Of a DNA stretch of 64,000 bases, positions 39,330 to 49,512 are shown one piece after another. The first letter of the stretch is position 1; every line of letters starts with the position of its first letter. The translations under genes were made by a program, and so were the position numbers. The DNA comes from Streptomyces sp. SAI-127 (lineage in GTDB: Bacteria; Actinomycetota; Actinomycetes; Streptomycetales; Streptomycetaceae), in assembly GCF_029894425.1 (NCBI RefSeq), contig NZ_JARXYJ010000001.1, forward strand, positions 5,208,001-5,272,000. The letters run 5' to 3'. The notes beneath the pieces are model-generated. The model did no database searches, was not told the origin of the DNA, and saw only the letters and a list, made by a program, of their open reading frames with translations.

Positions 39330-40198
39330 TGTTGCCGCCTCCTGCTGTTGCCGGCGCTGCTCGGCCTGCCTGGCTTCGTCGTCTGTCTCGGTGTCGTCGG
39401 TCCCTGTGCCGGGAAGGACACCGGGGAACAGTCTGACGCACCCCACTGACAGTAGGTGCCTCTCGGGGTCAAGTCGTGACGAGGGGCAGCCGGGAGCCGG
39501 ACAGCGAGTTGTGCACAGGCCCCACTTCGAAACGGATTCCCAGCTCTCTCTAGTTGGGAGTAGTAGTAGGGGCTGTGGATACCGTGGATAACCCCGTTTT
39601 CCCAGCTCAGAGGGGAAATTTTGTCCACTGGCCCTGTGGGCGGAGGCGGTGGACAACTTGGCGTATCTGTGGAGAACAGAAAGTTCTGCACACTCCGTGC
39701 ACAGCCTGAGGCGAGTTCTCCCCAGCGCCGTCCCCAGCTTTACCCACCTTTCCCACAGCCCAATCCGGCACCTTCGTGTGACGCCTTTCACTCGACCCGG
39801 TGATCAGGCGCGTCGCGTTGCCGAACAGTGGACAGGCATGTGGAGAACCTGGTGATCGCTGGGGACAACCGGCCCCGGCCTGTGGGTTGCCGGTGGACAA
39901 CTCGGTGCACAGCCTGTGGATCTTCTCGCTGTCCACAGTCTGTGGAGATCGTTCGTCCACGAATCCACAACCACCTGACCTGGCCCGATGGTCTTTCAAC
40001 AGAGAGCCTGTGGACCGTGATCTGGACAACTTCGCAGTCCCCAGGATGTGGACGGCAGAAAGTCGCCGGATCTGTGGAGGGAGGCCGTAACCCGGCGGGG
40101 ATTCGAACAGCCGGCTACGGCGGCATGAAGAAGGGCGCCTCCGGGATCTCGTCCCCAGGGCGCCCTTCAGCGTCGAAACCGTCGTAACTCTGCCTCTG
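39330..40198. other. oriC: Chromosomal replication origin oriC
   Basis: An 869-bp gap between dnaN and dnaA. From about 39509 to 40080 it carries about twenty DnaA-like boxes in both orientations. Boxes within one mismatch of TTGTCCACA or TTATCCACA include 39509-39517, 39583-39591, 39621-39629, 39648-39656, 39668-39676, 39839-39847, 39860-39868, 39892-39900, 39929-39937 and 40021-40029. Weaker ones lie at 39574, 39749, 39827, 39915, 39941, 40009 and 40047. This number and spread match the described S. coelicolor/S. lividans oriC (19 boxes). No parS lies inside it. Confidence 0.95.
40130..40168 (-). terminator. Terminator of dnaA
   Basis: GAAGGGCGCC...GGCGCCCTTC hairpin (with a one-base bulge), 31 bases after the dnaA stop on the minus strand. 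Confidence 0.75.
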
Positions 40199-42181
40199 TC
40201 AGCCGTTCTTGATGCGGTTGGTGAGCTCGGTGACCTGGTTGTAGATGGAGCGCCGCTCGGCCATCAGATTGCGGATCTTGCGGTCGGCGTGCATGACCGT
40301 GGTGTGGTCGCGGCCGCCGAACAGCGCGCCGATCTTCGGCAGCGACAGATCCGTCAGCTCGCGGCACAGGTACATGGCGATCTGGCGGGCCGTGACGAGC
40401 GCCCGTCCGCGCGAGGTGCCGCACAGGTCCTCGACGGTCAGGCCGAAGTAGTCCGCCGTGGCGCTCATGATGGCCGTGGAGGTGATCTCCGGGGCCGAGT
40501 CCTCGCCGCCGGGGATCAGGTCCTTGAGGACGATCTCGGTCAGGCCCAGGTCGACCGGCTGCCGGTTGAGCGACGCGAACGCCGTCACCCGGATCAGCGC
40601 CCCCTCCAGCTCGCGGATGTTGCGCGAGATCCGGGAGGCGATGAACTCCAGGACCTCCGGCGGCGCGTTGAGCTGCTCCTGCACCGCCTTCTTGCGCAGG
40701 ATCGCGATCCGTGTCTCCAGCTCGGGCGGCTGGACGTCGGTGATCAGACCCCACTCGAAACGGTTCCGCAGCCGGTCCTCCAGCGTCACCAGCTGTTTGG
40801 GCGGCCGGTCGCTGGACAGAACGATCTGCTTGTTCGCGTTGTGGAGCGTGTTGAAGGTGTGGAAGAACTCCTCCTGCGTCGACTCCTTGTCCGCGAGGAA
40901 CTGGATGTCGTCGACGAGCAGGATGTCCATCTCGCGGTAGCGCTTGCGGAAGCTGTCGCCCTTGCCGTCGCGGATGGAGTTGATGAACTCGTTGGTGAAC
41001 TCCTCCGAGCTCACGTACCGCACGCGCGTGCCGGGATACAGGCTGCGCGCGTAGTGCCCGATCGCGTGCAGCAGGTGGGTCTTGCCGAGTCCCGACTCCC
41101 CGTAGATGAAGAGGGGGTTGTAGGCCTTGGCCGGCGCCTCGGCGACCGCCACCGCGGCAGCGTGGGCGAAGCGGTTGGAGGCGCCGATGACGAACGTGTC
41201 GAAGAGGTACTTCGGGTTCAGCCGCGCGGTGGGCTCACCGGGGCCGGTCGCGGGCGCGGGCTGCGCGGCGAGCGGACCGGGAGCACCGGTGGTGGGCAGG
41301 CTGGAGCCGACCGGGCCGCCGCGATGCACATGTCCGGAGCCGGGCGGGGGATCGGGCAGGTCCCGGCGGGCGTCGCGCTGGTCGTAGTCGGACCGGGGCT
41401 GGTCGTAGTCGGGTCGCGGCTTGTCGTAGTCCGGCCGCTCGTCGTAGTCGCGGCGCGGACTGTCGTAGGGCGGGCGCTCCATCTGCTGCGGGCGGTAGTC
41501 CTGCGACGGGGGGCCGTACGACTCCTGCGGATAGGGCTCCTGCGACGGCGACGCGTACGGGTCGCGCTCCGGGAAGCCGAGCCGCTGCTGCTGCCAGCTG
41601 TACTCGTCCTGCGCCGGCCGCGGCCAGGAGCCGGGCTCGGGGCGCTGGTACTCCGAGGGGTAGGCGGGGCGGGCGGTCGGGAGCTGGTCCGGGCGGGGCC
41701 CGTGGTCGCCCTGGGGCCCGGGGCGCTGCTCGCCGCGGTTCGGACGGGAGTCGTCGGCGCGATGACGGCCGTAGCCGCCGCGGCCGCCGCCCGCAGCCCC
41801 CGGGCCCTCGTACTGGTTGTCGTACTGGCCGGAGGGGAGTTCCGGCTCCTCATAGCGCGACTGGGGCCGGGGGGCAGGAGGCGCGGGCGGTGCCGGGGGC
41901 TCGCCCGCGGAGTCGTCGACCGTGATCGCGATACGGATCGGGCGACCGCACTCACGGCTCAGCGTCTCGCTGACGGCAGGGGCCAGCCGGCCCTCCAGTA
42001 CGCCTTTCGCAAATTCGTTCGGTACGGCGAGCAGGGCGGTGTCGGCGACCAGCGCGAGGGGCTGGCAGCGCCGGATCCAGTGCTCGTCCTTCGCCTCCAC
42101 ACCCTGGACGCGGCCCTCGCCGAGAAGTTGCTCGAGTACGCGTGGCCACACTGCGGCAAGATCGGCAGGTACGTCAGCCAC
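40199..42181 (-). CDS. dnaA: Chromosomal replication initiator DnaA
   Basis: ATPase that melts oriC, 660 residues. Domain I (1-90) is followed by a very long disordered domain II (about 95-320, rich in Gly, Pro, Tyr, Asp with repeated [13 protein letters not shown]-type units), typical of Streptomyces DnaA. Domain III has Walker [10 protein letters not shown], Walker [10 protein letters not shown] and the arginine-finger region; domain IV has the box-recognition motif [12 protein letters not shown]. Start GTG at 42181 with a weak ribosome-binding site. Confidence 0.98.
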   Translation of the reverse strand: MADVPADLAAVWPRVLEQLLGEGRVQGVEAKDEHWIRRCQPLALVADTALLAVPNEFAKGVLEGRLAPAVSETLSRECGRPIRIAITVDDSAGEPPAPPAPPAPRPQSRYEEPELPSGQYDNQYEGPGAAGGGRGGYGRHRADDSRPNRGEQRPGPQGDHGPRPDQLPTARPAYPSEYQRPEPGSWPRPAQDEYSWQQQRLGFPERDPYASPSQEPYPQESYGPPSQDYRPQQMERPPYDSPRRDYDERPDYDKPRPDYDQPRSDYDQRDARRDLPDPPPGSGHVHRGGPVGSSLPTTGAPGPLAAQPAPATGPGEPTARLNPKYLFDTFVIGASNRFAHAAAVAVAEAPAKAYNPLFIYGESGLGKTHLLHAIGHYARSLYPGTRVRYVSSEEFTNEFINSIRDGKGDSFRKRYREMDILLVDDIQFLADKESTQEEFFHTFNTLHNANKQIVLSSDRPPKQLVTLEDRLRNRFEWGLITDVQPPELETRIAILRKKAVQEQLNAPPEVLEFIASRISRNIRELEGALIRVTAFASLNRQPVDLGLTEIVLKDLIPGGEDSAPEITSTAIMSATADYFGLTVEDLCGTSRGRALVTARQIAMYLCRELTDLSLPKIGALFGGRDHTTVMHADRKIRNLMAERRSIYNQVTELTNRIKNG

Positions 42182-42564
42182 AGGGCACGCTCTCTCACGG
42201 GTCCCACGAACGTGTGGTTGTGGGACGAGTCGGGATTCAAATGGGGTGGAGCCGAAACACAGGGGTCAACGGAACGAATCGGAGTTCAGCCACGGTAGTC
42301 AGGGCGACGGGTGCGGTTCAAGTTGTTGTCCCCAGCCTGTGGATAGTGTCTCCTGGTGACCACTGGTTTGACCGGATGGCGCAGCCGCGCGTACCGTAAC
42401 CAGGTCGAGTTGTCGATGGCTGCTGCCGCCTGCCTCCGATGGGCACAGATCGCTTCGGGTGATCGGGAAGCGGTGCACTCGGGCGTTACTGCGAGCTACT
42501 CGTGGGCGCACGGTGACAGCCAGGACGGCACCCGCCACCACCGATTTATCTCTGGAGCCCCCGA
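42182..42564. other. dnaA-rpmH divergent promoter region
   Basis: A 383-bp gap between two divergent genes. Two DnaA-like boxes face each other at 42326-42334 (TTGTCCCCA) and 42338-42346 (TGTGGATAG), fitting the known self-control of dnaA in Streptomyces. A candidate rpmH promoter follows at 42368-42397. Confidence 0.7.
42368..42397 (+). promoter_or_regulatory. Candidate rpmH promoter
   Basis: TTGACC (42368-42373), 18-base spacer, TACCGT (42392-42397), upstream of rpmH on the plus strand. Confidence 0.5.
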
Positions 42565-42702
42565 GTGAGCAAGCGCACCTTCCAGCCGAACAACCGTCGT
42601 CGCGCGAAGACCCACGGTTTCCGTCTTCGGATGCGTACCCGTGCCGGCCGCGCGATTCTGGCGAACCGCCGCAGCAAGGGTCGCGCCAGCCTGTCCGCCT
42701 GA
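42565..42702 (+). CDS. rpmH: 50S ribosomal protein L34
   Basis: A 45-residue, very basic protein of the large ribosomal subunit: [19 protein letters not shown]...[17 protein letters not shown]. It starts at GTG 42565 with GGAG upstream. It heads the conserved rpmH-rnpA-yidD-yidC-khpB-rsmG run. It was found by reading the sequence, being too short for a 60-residue cutoff. Confidence 0.97.
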   Translation: MSKRTFQPNNRRRAKTHGFRLRMRTRAGRAILANRRSKGRASLSA

Positions 42703-42723
42703 TCCCGGTCAGGTCATGCCGTC

Positions 42724-43095
42724 GTGCTGCCCACCGAGAACCGGCTGAGGCGGCGCGAGGACTTCGCGACCGCGGTACGACGAGGGCGCCGGGCTGGACG
42801 CCCGTCCCTTGTCGTCCATTTTCGTAGCGGTGCCACGGACCCGCACGCGCCTGGGGAGAGCGCTCCCCCGACGCGTGCGGGTTTCGTCGTGAGCAAGGCC
42901 GTGGGCGGCGCGGTCGTGCGCAACAAGGTGAAGCGCAGACTGCGTCATCTGATGCGCGACAGGGTCGCTCTGTTTCCCCCCGGTAGCCTGGTAGTCGTAC
43001 GAGCGCTGCCCGAGGCGGGCGACGCCGATCACGAACAGCTGGCCCGAGACCTGGATGCCGCCGTTCAGCGGCTGCTGGGAGGGGGCGCACGATGA
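42724..43095 (+). CDS. rnpA: Ribonuclease P protein component
   Basis: A 123-residue protein subunit of RNase P, which matures tRNA 5' ends with the RNA subunit (encoded elsewhere). Motifs: [16 protein letters not shown] and the RNR-like [23 protein letters not shown] at 42724, 21 bases after rpmH. Its stop overlaps the yidD ATG. Confidence 0.95.
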   Translation: MLPTENRLRRREDFATAVRRGRRAGRPSLVVHFRSGATDPHAPGESAPPTRAGFVVSKAVGGAVVRNKVKRRLRHLMRDRVALFPPGSLVVVRALPEAGDADHEQLARDLDAAVQRLLGGGAR

Positions 43096-43442
43096 AATAC
43101 CCGCTGCTGGCGCTGATCAAGCTGTACCAGTGGACCATCAGTCCGCTGCTGGGGCCGGTGTGCAAGTACTACCCGTCGTGCTCCCACTACGGCTTCCAGG
43201 CCATCGACCGGCACGGTGCGATCAAGGGAACGGCACTCACCGCCTGGCGCATCCTGCGGTGCAATCCGTGGTCGCTGGGCGGGGTGGACCATGTCCCGCC
43301 GCGCAAGCGTCCGCGGTGGCACGAAATGCTGCGTAACGCCTGGCGTGCACGTAGGGGCGGGCCCTCCGCCGCCTCGGCCACCGAGGGACAGACTCCTTCG
43401 AGCCCGGCCGCAGAGACTCCGTCCCATGCCCAAGGAGCATGA
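43092..43442 (+). CDS. yidD: Membrane protein insertion efficiency factor YidD
   Basis: A 116-residue protein that helps YidC-dependent membrane insertion. The family core [37 protein letters not shown]...[13 protein letters not shown] carries the conserved Cys residues. The C-terminal ~35 residues are a disordered extension. ATGA overlap with rnpA; 3 bases before yidC. Confidence 0.95.
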   Translation: MKYPLLALIKLYQWTISPLLGPVCKYYPSCSHYGFQAIDRHGAIKGTALTAWRILRCNPWSLGGVDHVPPRKRPRWHEMLRNAWRARRGGPSAASATEGQTPSSPAAETPSHAQGA

Positions 43443-43445
43443 TTA

Positions 43446-44735
43446 GTGGACACGATTGCCAGTCTTTTCAGCTTCATCACGACACCCGTCTCCTGGGTCA
43501 TCGTCCAGTTCCACTCGATGTACGGCGCCATCTTCGGCCCTGACACCGGGTGGGCCTGGGGCCTGTCGATCGTGTCCCTCGTGATCCTGATCCGTATCTG
43601 CCTGATCCCGCTCTTCGTGAAGCAGATCAAGTCGACGCGGGCCATGCAGACGCTCCAGCCCGAGATGAAGAAGATCCAGGAGCGCTACAAGAACGACAAG
43701 CAGCGTCAGTCCGAAGAGATGATGAAGCTGTACAAGGAGACGGGTACCAACCCGCTCTCCTCGTGCCTTCCCATCCTGGCGCAGTCCCCGTTCTTCTTCG
43801 CCCTGTATCACGTGCTCAACGGCATCGCGACGGGCGACACCATCGGTGTCATCAACGAATCGTTGCTGGCCAGTGCCCGTAAGGCGCACATTTTCGGTGC
43901 CCCGCTGGCCGCGAAGTTCACGGACGGTTCGAGCAAGGTCGAGGCGCTCGGCGCCTCGCTGACGGACGTCCGGGTCGTCACCGCGGTCATGATCGTCCTG
44001 ATGTCGGCGTCGCAGTTCTACACGCAGCGCCAGCTGATGACGAAGAACGTCGACACCACGGTCAAGACGCCGTTCATGCAGCAGCAGAAGATGCTGATGT
44101 ACGTCTTCCCGGTCATGTTCGCCGTCTTCGGCATCAACTTCCCGGTCGGTGTCCTCGTCTACTGGCTGACCACCAACGTGTGGACCATGGGCCAGCAGAT
44201 GTACGTCATCCGCAACAACCCGACGCCGGGTTCCAAGGCCCAGGCCGCCTACCTGGAGCGCCTCACCAAGCACGTCACGAGCCACGGCAAGGCCCGCAAG
44301 CGCAGCGAGCGCACCATCATCAAGGCGATCGTCGCCAAGGGCCGCGACCGCAACGAGTTCGAGCGCAAGTTCATCAACGGTCTGAACAAGGCGGGCCTTG
44401 CGGCCCAGGCCGACGGCTCCGTGGTCCAGAGCGAGTCCCAGGCCGCGGTCCAGACCGAGGACGGTACGTCGACCAGCGCGGCCACGCCCAAGCGTCAGCA
44501 GCCCAAGCGGCAGAGCAAGTCCCAGCGGCAGTCGGGCGGTGCGGCTGCCTCGGGTGGCAAGGCGGCCGATGACGCTCCGTCGTCGGAGCCGACCTCGCTG
44601 AGCAAGTCCGATGAGCCCGAGGACGCCAAGCCCGCCGCACCCGCCAAGAAGCAGTCCGGCGGCGGTACCCGCAGCAAGGCCCAGTCCGGACAGCGCAAGG
44701 GTCCGCAGCGGCCCAAGTCCCCGTCCAAGAAGTAA
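43446..44735 (+). CDS. yidC: Membrane protein insertase YidC
   Basis: A 429-residue Oxa1-family insertase. Five helices occur in the first ~260 residues, with [49 protein letters not shown] and the conserved Arg-containing core. Like other actinobacterial YidC it lacks the large periplasmic loop. The last ~130 residues are a Lys/Gln/Ser-rich cytoplasmic tail that may touch the ribosome. GTG start at 43446. Confidence 0.96.
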   Translation: MDTIASLFSFITTPVSWVIVQFHSMYGAIFGPDTGWAWGLSIVSLVILIRICLIPLFVKQIKSTRAMQTLQPEMKKIQERYKNDKQRQSEEMMKLYKETGTNPLSSCLPILAQSPFFFALYHVLNGIATGDTIGVINESLLASARKAHIFGAPLAAKFTDGSSKVEALGASLTDVRVVTAVMIVLMSASQFYTQRQLMTKNVDTTVKTPFMQQQKMLMYVFPVMFAVFGINFPVGVLVYWLTTNVWTMGQQMYVIRNNPTPGSKAQAAYLERLTKHVTSHGKARKRSERTIIKAIVAKGRDRNEFERKFINGLNKAGLAAQADGSVVQSESQAAVQTEDGTSTSAATPKRQQPKRQSKSQRQSGGAAASGGKAADDAPSSEPTSLSKSDEPEDAKPAAPAKKQSGGGTRSKAQSGQRKGPQRPKSPSKK

Positions 44736-44750
44736 GAAGGAGTCCATCCC

Positions 44751-45263
44751 GTGACGGAAGGCACCACCTCCGCCGCTGCCGAGGGCGCAGACACCCTGAC
44801 CCGCCTTGAGCAGGAGGGTGAGATCGCGGCGGACTACCTCGAGGGTCTGCTCGACATCGCCGATCTCGACGGCGACATCGACATGGACGTCGAGGCCGAC
44901 CGCGCCGCTGTCTCGATCATCAGCGACGCGGGCGGCCGCGAACTGCAGAAGCTGGTCGGCCGGGACGGCGAGGTGCTGGAAGCCCTGCAGGAGCTCACCC
45001 GCCTGGCCGTGCACCGGGAGACCGGGGACCGCAGCCGGCTGATGCTGGACATCGGCGGTTACCGGGCCAAGAAGCGCGCCGAGCTCTCCGAGCTGGGCGC
45101 CAAGGCCGCCGCCGAGGTCAAGAGCACCGGCGAGTCCGTGAAGCTCGATGCGATGACGCCGTTCGAGCGCAAGGTCGTGCATGACGCGGTCAAGGCCGCC
45201 GGCCTGCGCAGCGAGTCCGAGGGCGAGGAGCCGCAGCGCTTCGTCGTCGTGCTTCCCGCCTGA
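44751..45263 (+). CDS. khpB: RNA-binding protein KhpB (Jag; KH-R3H)
   Basis: A 170-residue RNA-binding protein with a KH domain (around ISDAGGRELQKLVGRDGEVLEALQELTRLAV) and a C-terminal R3H domain (PFERKVVHDAVKAAGLRSESEGEEPQRFVVVLPA). The short actinobacterial form lacks the Jag-N domain. GTG at 44751 with AAGGAG upstream. The hairpin after it (about 45277-45314) may attenuate transcription into rsmG. Confidence 0.94.
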   Translation: MTEGTTSAAAEGADTLTRLEQEGEIAADYLEGLLDIADLDGDIDMDVEADRAAVSIISDAGGRELQKLVGRDGEVLEALQELTRLAVHRETGDRSRLMLDIGGYRAKKRAELSELGAKAAAEVKSTGESVKLDAMTPFERKVVHDAVKAAGLRSESEGEEPQRFVVVLPA

Positions 45264-45276
45264 TCGGTCCGTACGT

Positions 45277-45314
45277 TCCTCCGGCCCCGTCTGTCTGTAG
45301 AGCAGGCGGGGCCG
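45277..45314 (+). terminator. Hairpin between khpB and rsmG
   Basis: CGGCCCCG...CGGGGCCG stem with inner CTG/CAG pairing, followed by AACTTTGTC. Possible terminator or attenuator. Confidence 0.6.
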
Positions 45315-45384
45315 AACTTTGTCAGCCTGATAGTTCTGGTGGTCGGCGCCCGTGCGCTGATGCGGTACGGAAGGACGGTTCCCC

Positions 45385-46101
45385 GTGACGGAGGCAGTGG
45401 AGCTCCCGCCTGCGCCCGAGCAGGCGCGTGAGGTGTTCGGCGATCGCTTCGACGACGCGGTTCGCTACGCGGAGCTGCTCGCCGAGGCGGGGGTGCAGCG
45501 CGGTCTCATCGGCCCGCGTGAAGTGCCCCGCCTCTGGGAGCGGCATCTGCTGAACTGCGCGGTGCTCTCCGAGGTGGTTCCCGAGGGCGTGACGGTGTGC
45601 GACGTCGGCTCCGGTGCCGGTCTGCCCGGCATCCCCCTGGCGCTCGTACGCGAGGATCTGAAGATCACGCTGCTGGAGCCGCTGCTGCGGCGCACCACCT
45701 TCCTGACCGAGGTCGTGGAGCTGCTGGGCCTGGACCATGTGACGGTCGTGCGTGGCCGTGCCGAGGAGGTCATGGGCAAGCTGACCCCCGTGCATGTGGT
45801 GACAGCGCGGGCCGTGGCCCCGCTCGACCGGCTGGCGACGTGGGGCGTCCCGCTGCTGCGCCCCTACGGCGAGATGCTCGCGCTCAAGGGTGACACCGCG
45901 GAGGAGGAGCTCAAGGCGGCAGGTACGGCCCTGAGTAAGCTCGGTGCCGTGGAGACCTCCATCCTGCATGTGGGTGAGGGCGTGGTCGACCCGTTGTCCA
46001 CGGTGGTGAGGGTCGAGGTCGGGGAGAGTCCCGGTGGTGTGCGTTTTGCGGCCAAGCGTGCCAAGGCGGCCCGTACCGGCCGCACTCGTCGGCGTCGCTG
46101 A
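45385..46101 (+). CDS. rsmG: 16S rRNA (guanine-N7) methyltransferase RsmG
   Basis: A 238-residue SAM-dependent methyltransferase that methylates G527 of 16S rRNA (E. coli numbering); loss gives low-level streptomycin resistance and can raise antibiotic production in Streptomyces. The SAM motif is VCDVGSGAGLPGIPLA. GTG at 45385 with GGAAGG upstream. It has a basic C-terminal tail (KRAKAARTGRTRRRR). Confidence 0.96.
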   Translation: MTEAVELPPAPEQAREVFGDRFDDAVRYAELLAEAGVQRGLIGPREVPRLWERHLLNCAVLSEVVPEGVTVCDVGSGAGLPGIPLALVREDLKITLLEPLLRRTTFLTEVVELLGLDHVTVVRGRAEEVMGKLTPVHVVTARAVAPLDRLATWGVPLLRPYGEMLALKGDTAEEELKAAGTALSKLGAVETSILHVGEGVVDPLSTVVRVEVGESPGGVRFAAKRAKAARTGRTRRRR

Positions 46102-46194
46102 TCCGTCCTGACGACGAGACGTACTCCACACAAGCTGCCAAACCTATGCATGCCGGAGTGTCGCGGCAGAACGGACGCGGTCGCCCTGCATCGT

Positions 46195-46208
46195 GTTTCA
46201 CGTGAAAC
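46195..46208. other. parS site (perfect) upstream of parA
   Basis: GTTTCACGTGAAAC between rsmG and parA. It lies 87-300 bp before any of the likely parA starts, so ParB bound here could also affect parA expression. Confidence 0.9.
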
Positions 46209-46303
46209 GTCGCTCACTGCTGCACGGCATCATCAGCCGGGGCCGCGCCGCGGCCGAACCCCGCGACCGTAAGCCTCTCGGGTCACTCGGAGAGGTAACG
46301 GAG

Positions 46304-46312
46304 TTGTCCACA
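46304..46312 (+). promoter_or_regulatory. Perfect DnaA box at the parA 5' end
   Basis: TTGTCCACA, the Streptomyces DnaA-box consensus, 6 kb from oriC, with a partial TCTCCACAG just after it. It may link parA expression to DnaA or be chance. Confidence 0.5.
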
Positions 46313-47440
46313 GAGGTGGATTTCTCCACAGAACAACAGGCCTCACTGGTTCACGACCCCGATGGCATGGGAGGCTCTGTTCATTGCGAGCCTGAAGTCG
46401 AGGAGAGTGAATCCTTGCGGTCCGACGCCAACATCGCGGGACCGATGACCGATCCGGTCCCCGGTCCCCGAACCGAGTCGATGGGGGACGATGTTTCACG
46501 TGAAACACCGCCCCCGATGGACGACACTCCGATCGGTCGTGCTGCCCAACTGGCGGTAGAGGCTTTGGGCCGTGCCGGCGAGGGCCTGCCACGGCCTGAG
46601 CAGACCCGGATCATGGTCGTCGCCAACCAGAAGGGCGGGGTGGGCAAGACGACGACGACCGTCAATCTTGCCGCTTCGCTTGCTCTGCATGGCGGCCGTG
46701 TCCTGGTCATCGACCTCGACCCCCAGGGCAACGCGTCCACGGCGCTGGGTATAGACCATCACGCGGAAGTCCCGTCCATCTACGACGTCCTGGTCGAGAG
46801 CAGGCCGCTGGCCGAGGTCGTCCAGCCGGTCCCCGATGTCGAAGGCCTTTTCTGTGCCCCCGCCACGATCGATCTCGCCGGTGCGGAGATCGAGCTGGTG
46901 TCCCTGGTGGCCCGGGAGAGCCGACTGCAACGAGCGATCCAGGCGTACGAGCAGCCCCTGGACTACATCCTCATCGACTGCCCGCCCTCGCTCGGCCTGT
47001 TGACGGTCAACGCGCTGGTGGCTGGTGCGGAGGTCCTCATCCCGATCCAGTGCGAGTACTACGCGCTCGAGGGCCTCGGACAGCTGCTGCGCAACGTCGA
47101 CCTGGTGCGGGGCCACCTCAACCCCACCTTGCACGTATCGACCATCCTGCTCACCATGTACGACGGCCGGACGCGTCTTGCGTCCCAGGTCGCGGACGAG
47201 GTGCGCACCCACTTCGGCGACGAGGTGCTACGGACGAGTATTCCTCGCTCGGTCCGTATCTCCGAGGCGCCGAGCTATGGACAGACGGTGCTGACGTACG
47301 ATCCGGGATCGAGCGGGGCCCTGTCCTACCTTGAGGCGGCGCGAGAGATCGCGTTGAAGGGAGTCGGCGTCAGCTACGACCCGACTCAGGCGCACATCGG
47401 CGCACAGAGCAACCCGAGCATGGTGGAGGGGATCCAGTGA
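46304..47440 (+). CDS. parA: Chromosome-partitioning ATPase ParA
   Basis: Walker-type ATPase that moves ParB-bound origins and organises segregation in spore chains. The deviant Walker [10 protein letters not shown], the A' motif LIDCPPSLG and [23 protein letters not shown] are present. The start is uncertain. TTG at 46304 has GGAGAGG 8 bases upstream (378 residues); GTG 46193 lies in a parS site without a ribosome-binding site; ATG 46367 and 46445 are shorter choices. TTG 46304 coincides with a perfect DnaA box. Residues before the ATPase are disordered and not conserved. A parS at 46493 is read through as VSRET. Coupled to parB by a GTGA overlap. Confidence 0.93.
   Translation: MSTEVDFSTEQQASLVHDPDGMGGSVHCEPEVEESESLRSDANIAGPMTDPVPGPRTESMGDDVSRETPPPMDDTPIGRAAQLAVEALGRAGEGLPRPEQTRIMVVANQKGGVGKTTTTVNLAASLALHGGRVLVIDLDPQGNASTALGIDHHAEVPSIYDVLVESRPLAEVVQPVPDVEGLFCAPATIDLAGAEIELVSLVARESRLQRAIQAYEQPLDYILIDCPPSLGLLTVNALVAGAEVLIPIQCEYYALEGLGQLLRNVDLVRGHLNPTLHVSTILLTMYDGRTRLASQVADEVRTHFGDEVLRTSIPRSVRISEAPSYGQTVLTYDPGSSGALSYLEAAREIALKGVGVSYDPTQAHIGAQSNPSMVEGIQ
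46493..46506. other. parS site (perfect) inside parA
   Basis: GTTTCACGTGAAAC in the disordered N-terminal part of parA, 284 bp after the previous parS. Confidence 0.9.
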
Positions 47441-48537
47441 GCGAGCGACGGAGGGGTTTGGGCCGTGGGCTCGGCGCATTGATCCCCGCTGCCCCGACAG
47501 AGAAGACGCCGACCCCGGCGGCGATGGGGGGTGCCGGCTCCGCCTCCCCGACGTCCGTCCCGGTGCTGACGACCGACCGTGGGGTGGCCGCGGCGAAGGT
47601 GGCCACACTGCCGCCTGTTTCACATGAAACCGAAGAGCCGTCGGTCAACGGCTACGCGGAGACGCCGGCACCTCCCATGGGCGCCCACTTCGCGGAGCTC
47701 CCCCTCGACTCCATCACGCCGAACCCGCGCCAGCCGCGTGAGGTCTTCGACGAGGACGCCCTTCAGGAACTGGTCACCTCCATCCAGGAGGTCGGCCTCC
47801 TCCAGCCGGTCGTCGTGCGGCAGTTGGGTCCCGCCCGCTACGAGCTCATCATGGGCGAGCGGCGCTGGCGGGCCTGCCGTGAGGCGGGCCTGGAGGCGAT
47901 CCCGGCGATCGTGCGGGCCACGGACGACGACAAGCTTCTCCTGGACGCGCTCCTGGAGAACCTGCACCGTGCTCAGCTGAACCCGCTGGAAGAGGCAGCC
48001 GCCTACGACCAGTTGCTGAAGGACTTCAACTGCACGCACGACCAGTTGGCGGACCGTATCGGCCGGTCCCGCCCGCAGGTCTCCAACACACTGCGCCTGC
48101 TGAAGCTCTCGCCTGCGGTCCAGCGCCGGGTGGCCGCCGGAGTTCTCTCCGCCGGACATGCCCGGGCGCTGCTCTCCGTCGATGACTCGGAGGAGCAGGA
48201 CCGGCTGGCCCACCGAATCGTGGCCGAGGGACTGTCGGTGCGTGCCGTCGAGGAGATCGTGACCCTCATGGGGTCGCGGCCGCAGACCGCTCAGCGCTCC
48301 AAGGGGCCGCGTGCCGGCGCCCTCGTTTCTCCGGCGCTGACCGACCTCGCGACTCGTCTCTCGGACCGCTTCGAGACACGGGTGAAGGTCGACCTGGGAC
48401 AGAAGAAGGGCAAGATCACGGTCGAGTTCGCCTCGATGGAAGACCTCGAGCGCATCCTCAGCTCCCTTGCCCCGGGTGAAGGACCGGTTCTGCAGAAGAG
48501 TCTGCTGGACGACGAGGGCGAGGAGACGGAAGCCTGA
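47437..48537 (+). CDS. parB: Chromosome-partitioning protein ParB
   Basis: A 366-residue parS-binding CTPase clamp. The N-terminal disordered part is followed by the ParB/Spo0J core ([18 protein letters not shown], then [21 protein letters not shown] with the CTP-binding motif). The DNA-binding HTH region is [25 protein letters not shown], and the C-terminal dimerisation domain ([25 protein letters not shown]) ends the fold. GTG at 47437 overlaps the parA stop. Confidence 0.97.
   Translation: MSERRRGLGRGLGALIPAAPTEKTPTPAAMGGAGSASPTSVPVLTTDRGVAAAKVATLPPVSHETEEPSVNGYAETPAPPMGAHFAELPLDSITPNPRQPREVFDEDALQELVTSIQEVGLLQPVVVRQLGPARYELIMGERRWRACREAGLEAIPAIVRATDDDKLLLDALLENLHRAQLNPLEEAAAYDQLLKDFNCTHDQLADRIGRSRPQVSNTLRLLKLSPAVQRRVAAGVLSAGHARALLSVDDSEEQDRLAHRIVAEGLSVRAVEEIVTLMGSRPQTAQRSKGPRAGALVSPALTDLATRLSDRFETRVKVDLGQKKGKITVEFASMEDLERILSSLAPGEGPVLQKSLLDDEGEETEA
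47617..47630. other. parS-like site, one mismatch, inside parB
   Basis: GTTTCACATGAAAC differs at one central base from the parS core, breaking the CACGTG centre. Possibly a weak site. Confidence 0.5.
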
Positions 48538-48571
48538 GCCAGGCCTCGCGGCACCGCCTGGACGAGGCATG

Positions 48572-48615
48572 AAGAGCGGGCCGTGTCCGGTGTGTACCGG
48601 ACACGGCCCGCTCTT
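48572..48615 (+). terminator. Terminator of the parAB operon
   Basis: A perfect 19-bp stem (AAGAGCGGGCCGTGTCCGG) with a 6-base loop, followed by TG and CTTT. Confidence 0.88.
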
Positions 48616-48711
48616 TGCTTTCAGGCGGTATCGATGGAATCGCTGTGTGGATACGATGCGAATGGGTGCGGCACATCCACCCGGCAGTACCTCTGAGGAG
48701 AGGCAGGGGCC

Positions 48712-48969
48712 ATGCGAACGATGAGCCGAAGCGGACTGGTGAGCGCGGGCCTGGGGCTGGGGGCGGTCGGCGGATTCGTCGGCAGCCTGCTCCGGGAACG
48801 GAACGCTCTGACGGCCGCCCGCGACGCGGCGGGCGAAGGAAGCGAGGATCAGCCTTCATGGGGCGTCGGCTCGTACCGCTCACGCTGGACAACCTTCCGG
48901 ACCTCCCCCGGCGTTGCCGCTCGTGTGTCTTCTGGGAGTTGGACCCCGTCAGCGGAGAAGCCGCGGTAA
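48712..48969 (+). CDS. Possible small membrane protein overlapping the GNAT gene
   Basis: An 85-residue frame with a strong ribosome-binding site (GAGGAGAGGCAGGGG) before ATG 48712. Its N-terminus reads RTMSRSGLVSAGLGLGAVGGFVGSLLRERN, a plausible single membrane segment. The last ~37 residues overlap the GNAT gene in another frame and look non-coding. It may be a real small gene with a sequence-divergent end, or the ribosome-binding site may serve only as leader for the GNAT gene. Uncertain. Confidence 0.4.
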   Translation: MRTMSRSGLVSAGLGLGAVGGFVGSLLRERNALTAARDAAGEGSEDQPSWGVGSYRSRWTTFRTSPGVAARVSSGSWTPSAEKPR

Positions 48970-49475
48970 AAGCGGGAACACCCACTCTGGAGAAGGAAGC
49001 CTGGATCTCCGCCGTCCTCCTCGACTGGGGATCGTGCGGTCGAGTCGTCTACGTCGACGACGTACCGGTCGGCTTCGTCCTCTACGCCCCTCCCGCGTAC
49101 GTTCCTCGCTCGACGGCGTTTCCCACGAGCCCTGTCTCTCCGGACGCTGTCCAGTTGATGACGTCGTTCATCATGCCGGGCTACCAGGGGCAGGGCCTGG
49201 GCCGGGTGATGGTGCAGACGGTCGCCAAGGACCTGTTGCGGCGGGGCTTCAAGGCCATCGAGGCCTTCGGTGACGCTCGCTGGAAAGAGCCCGCCTGCCT
49301 GCTTCCCGCGGACCATCTCCTCGCCGTGGGCTTCAAGACGGTCAGACACCACCCCGCGTACCCGAGGCTGAGGCTGGAGCTGCGCACCACGCTCTCGTGG
49401 AAGGAAGACGTGGAGATGGCACTGGACCGGCTTCTGGGGGCGGTACAGAAGGAACCAGCGCTGCGCCCCCTGTAA
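48858..49475 (+). CDS. GNAT family N-acetyltransferase
   Basis: A 205-residue acetyl-CoA-dependent acetyltransferase, substrate unknown. The acetyl-CoA loop is GYQGQGLGRVMVQTVAKDLLRRG, preceded by the beta-strand LMTSFIMP. The ATG at 48858 starts MGRRLVPLTLDNLPDLP, as in Streptomyces homologues found next to parB. It is followed by a hairpin plus a parS site before convergent trxA. Confidence 0.88.
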   Translation: MGRRLVPLTLDNLPDLPRRCRSCVFWELDPVSGEAAVKAGTPTLEKEAWISAVLLDWGSCGRVVYVDDVPVGFVLYAPPAYVPRSTAFPTSPVSPDAVQLMTSFIMPGYQGQGLGRVMVQTVAKDLLRRGFKAIEAFGDARWKEPACLLPADHLLAVGFKTVRHHPAYPRLRLELRTTLSWKEDVEMALDRLLGAVQKEPALRPL

Positions 49476-49478
49476 TGC

Positions 49479-49510
49479 GATGGGGCCGGCCCTCTCGGGC
49501 CGGCCCCATC
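49479..49510. terminator. Bidirectional terminator between GNAT and trxA
   Basis: A perfect 14-bp stem GATGGGGCCGGCCC and its complement with TCTC loop, between convergent genes, 2 bases from a parS site. Confidence 0.85.
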
Positions 49511-49512
49511 GT

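Noticed and set aside
46193..46303. N-terminal extension of ParA from the GTG at 46193
   Set aside because: The first codons are the parS palindrome, no ribosome-binding site precedes them, and the added residues are not like ParA.
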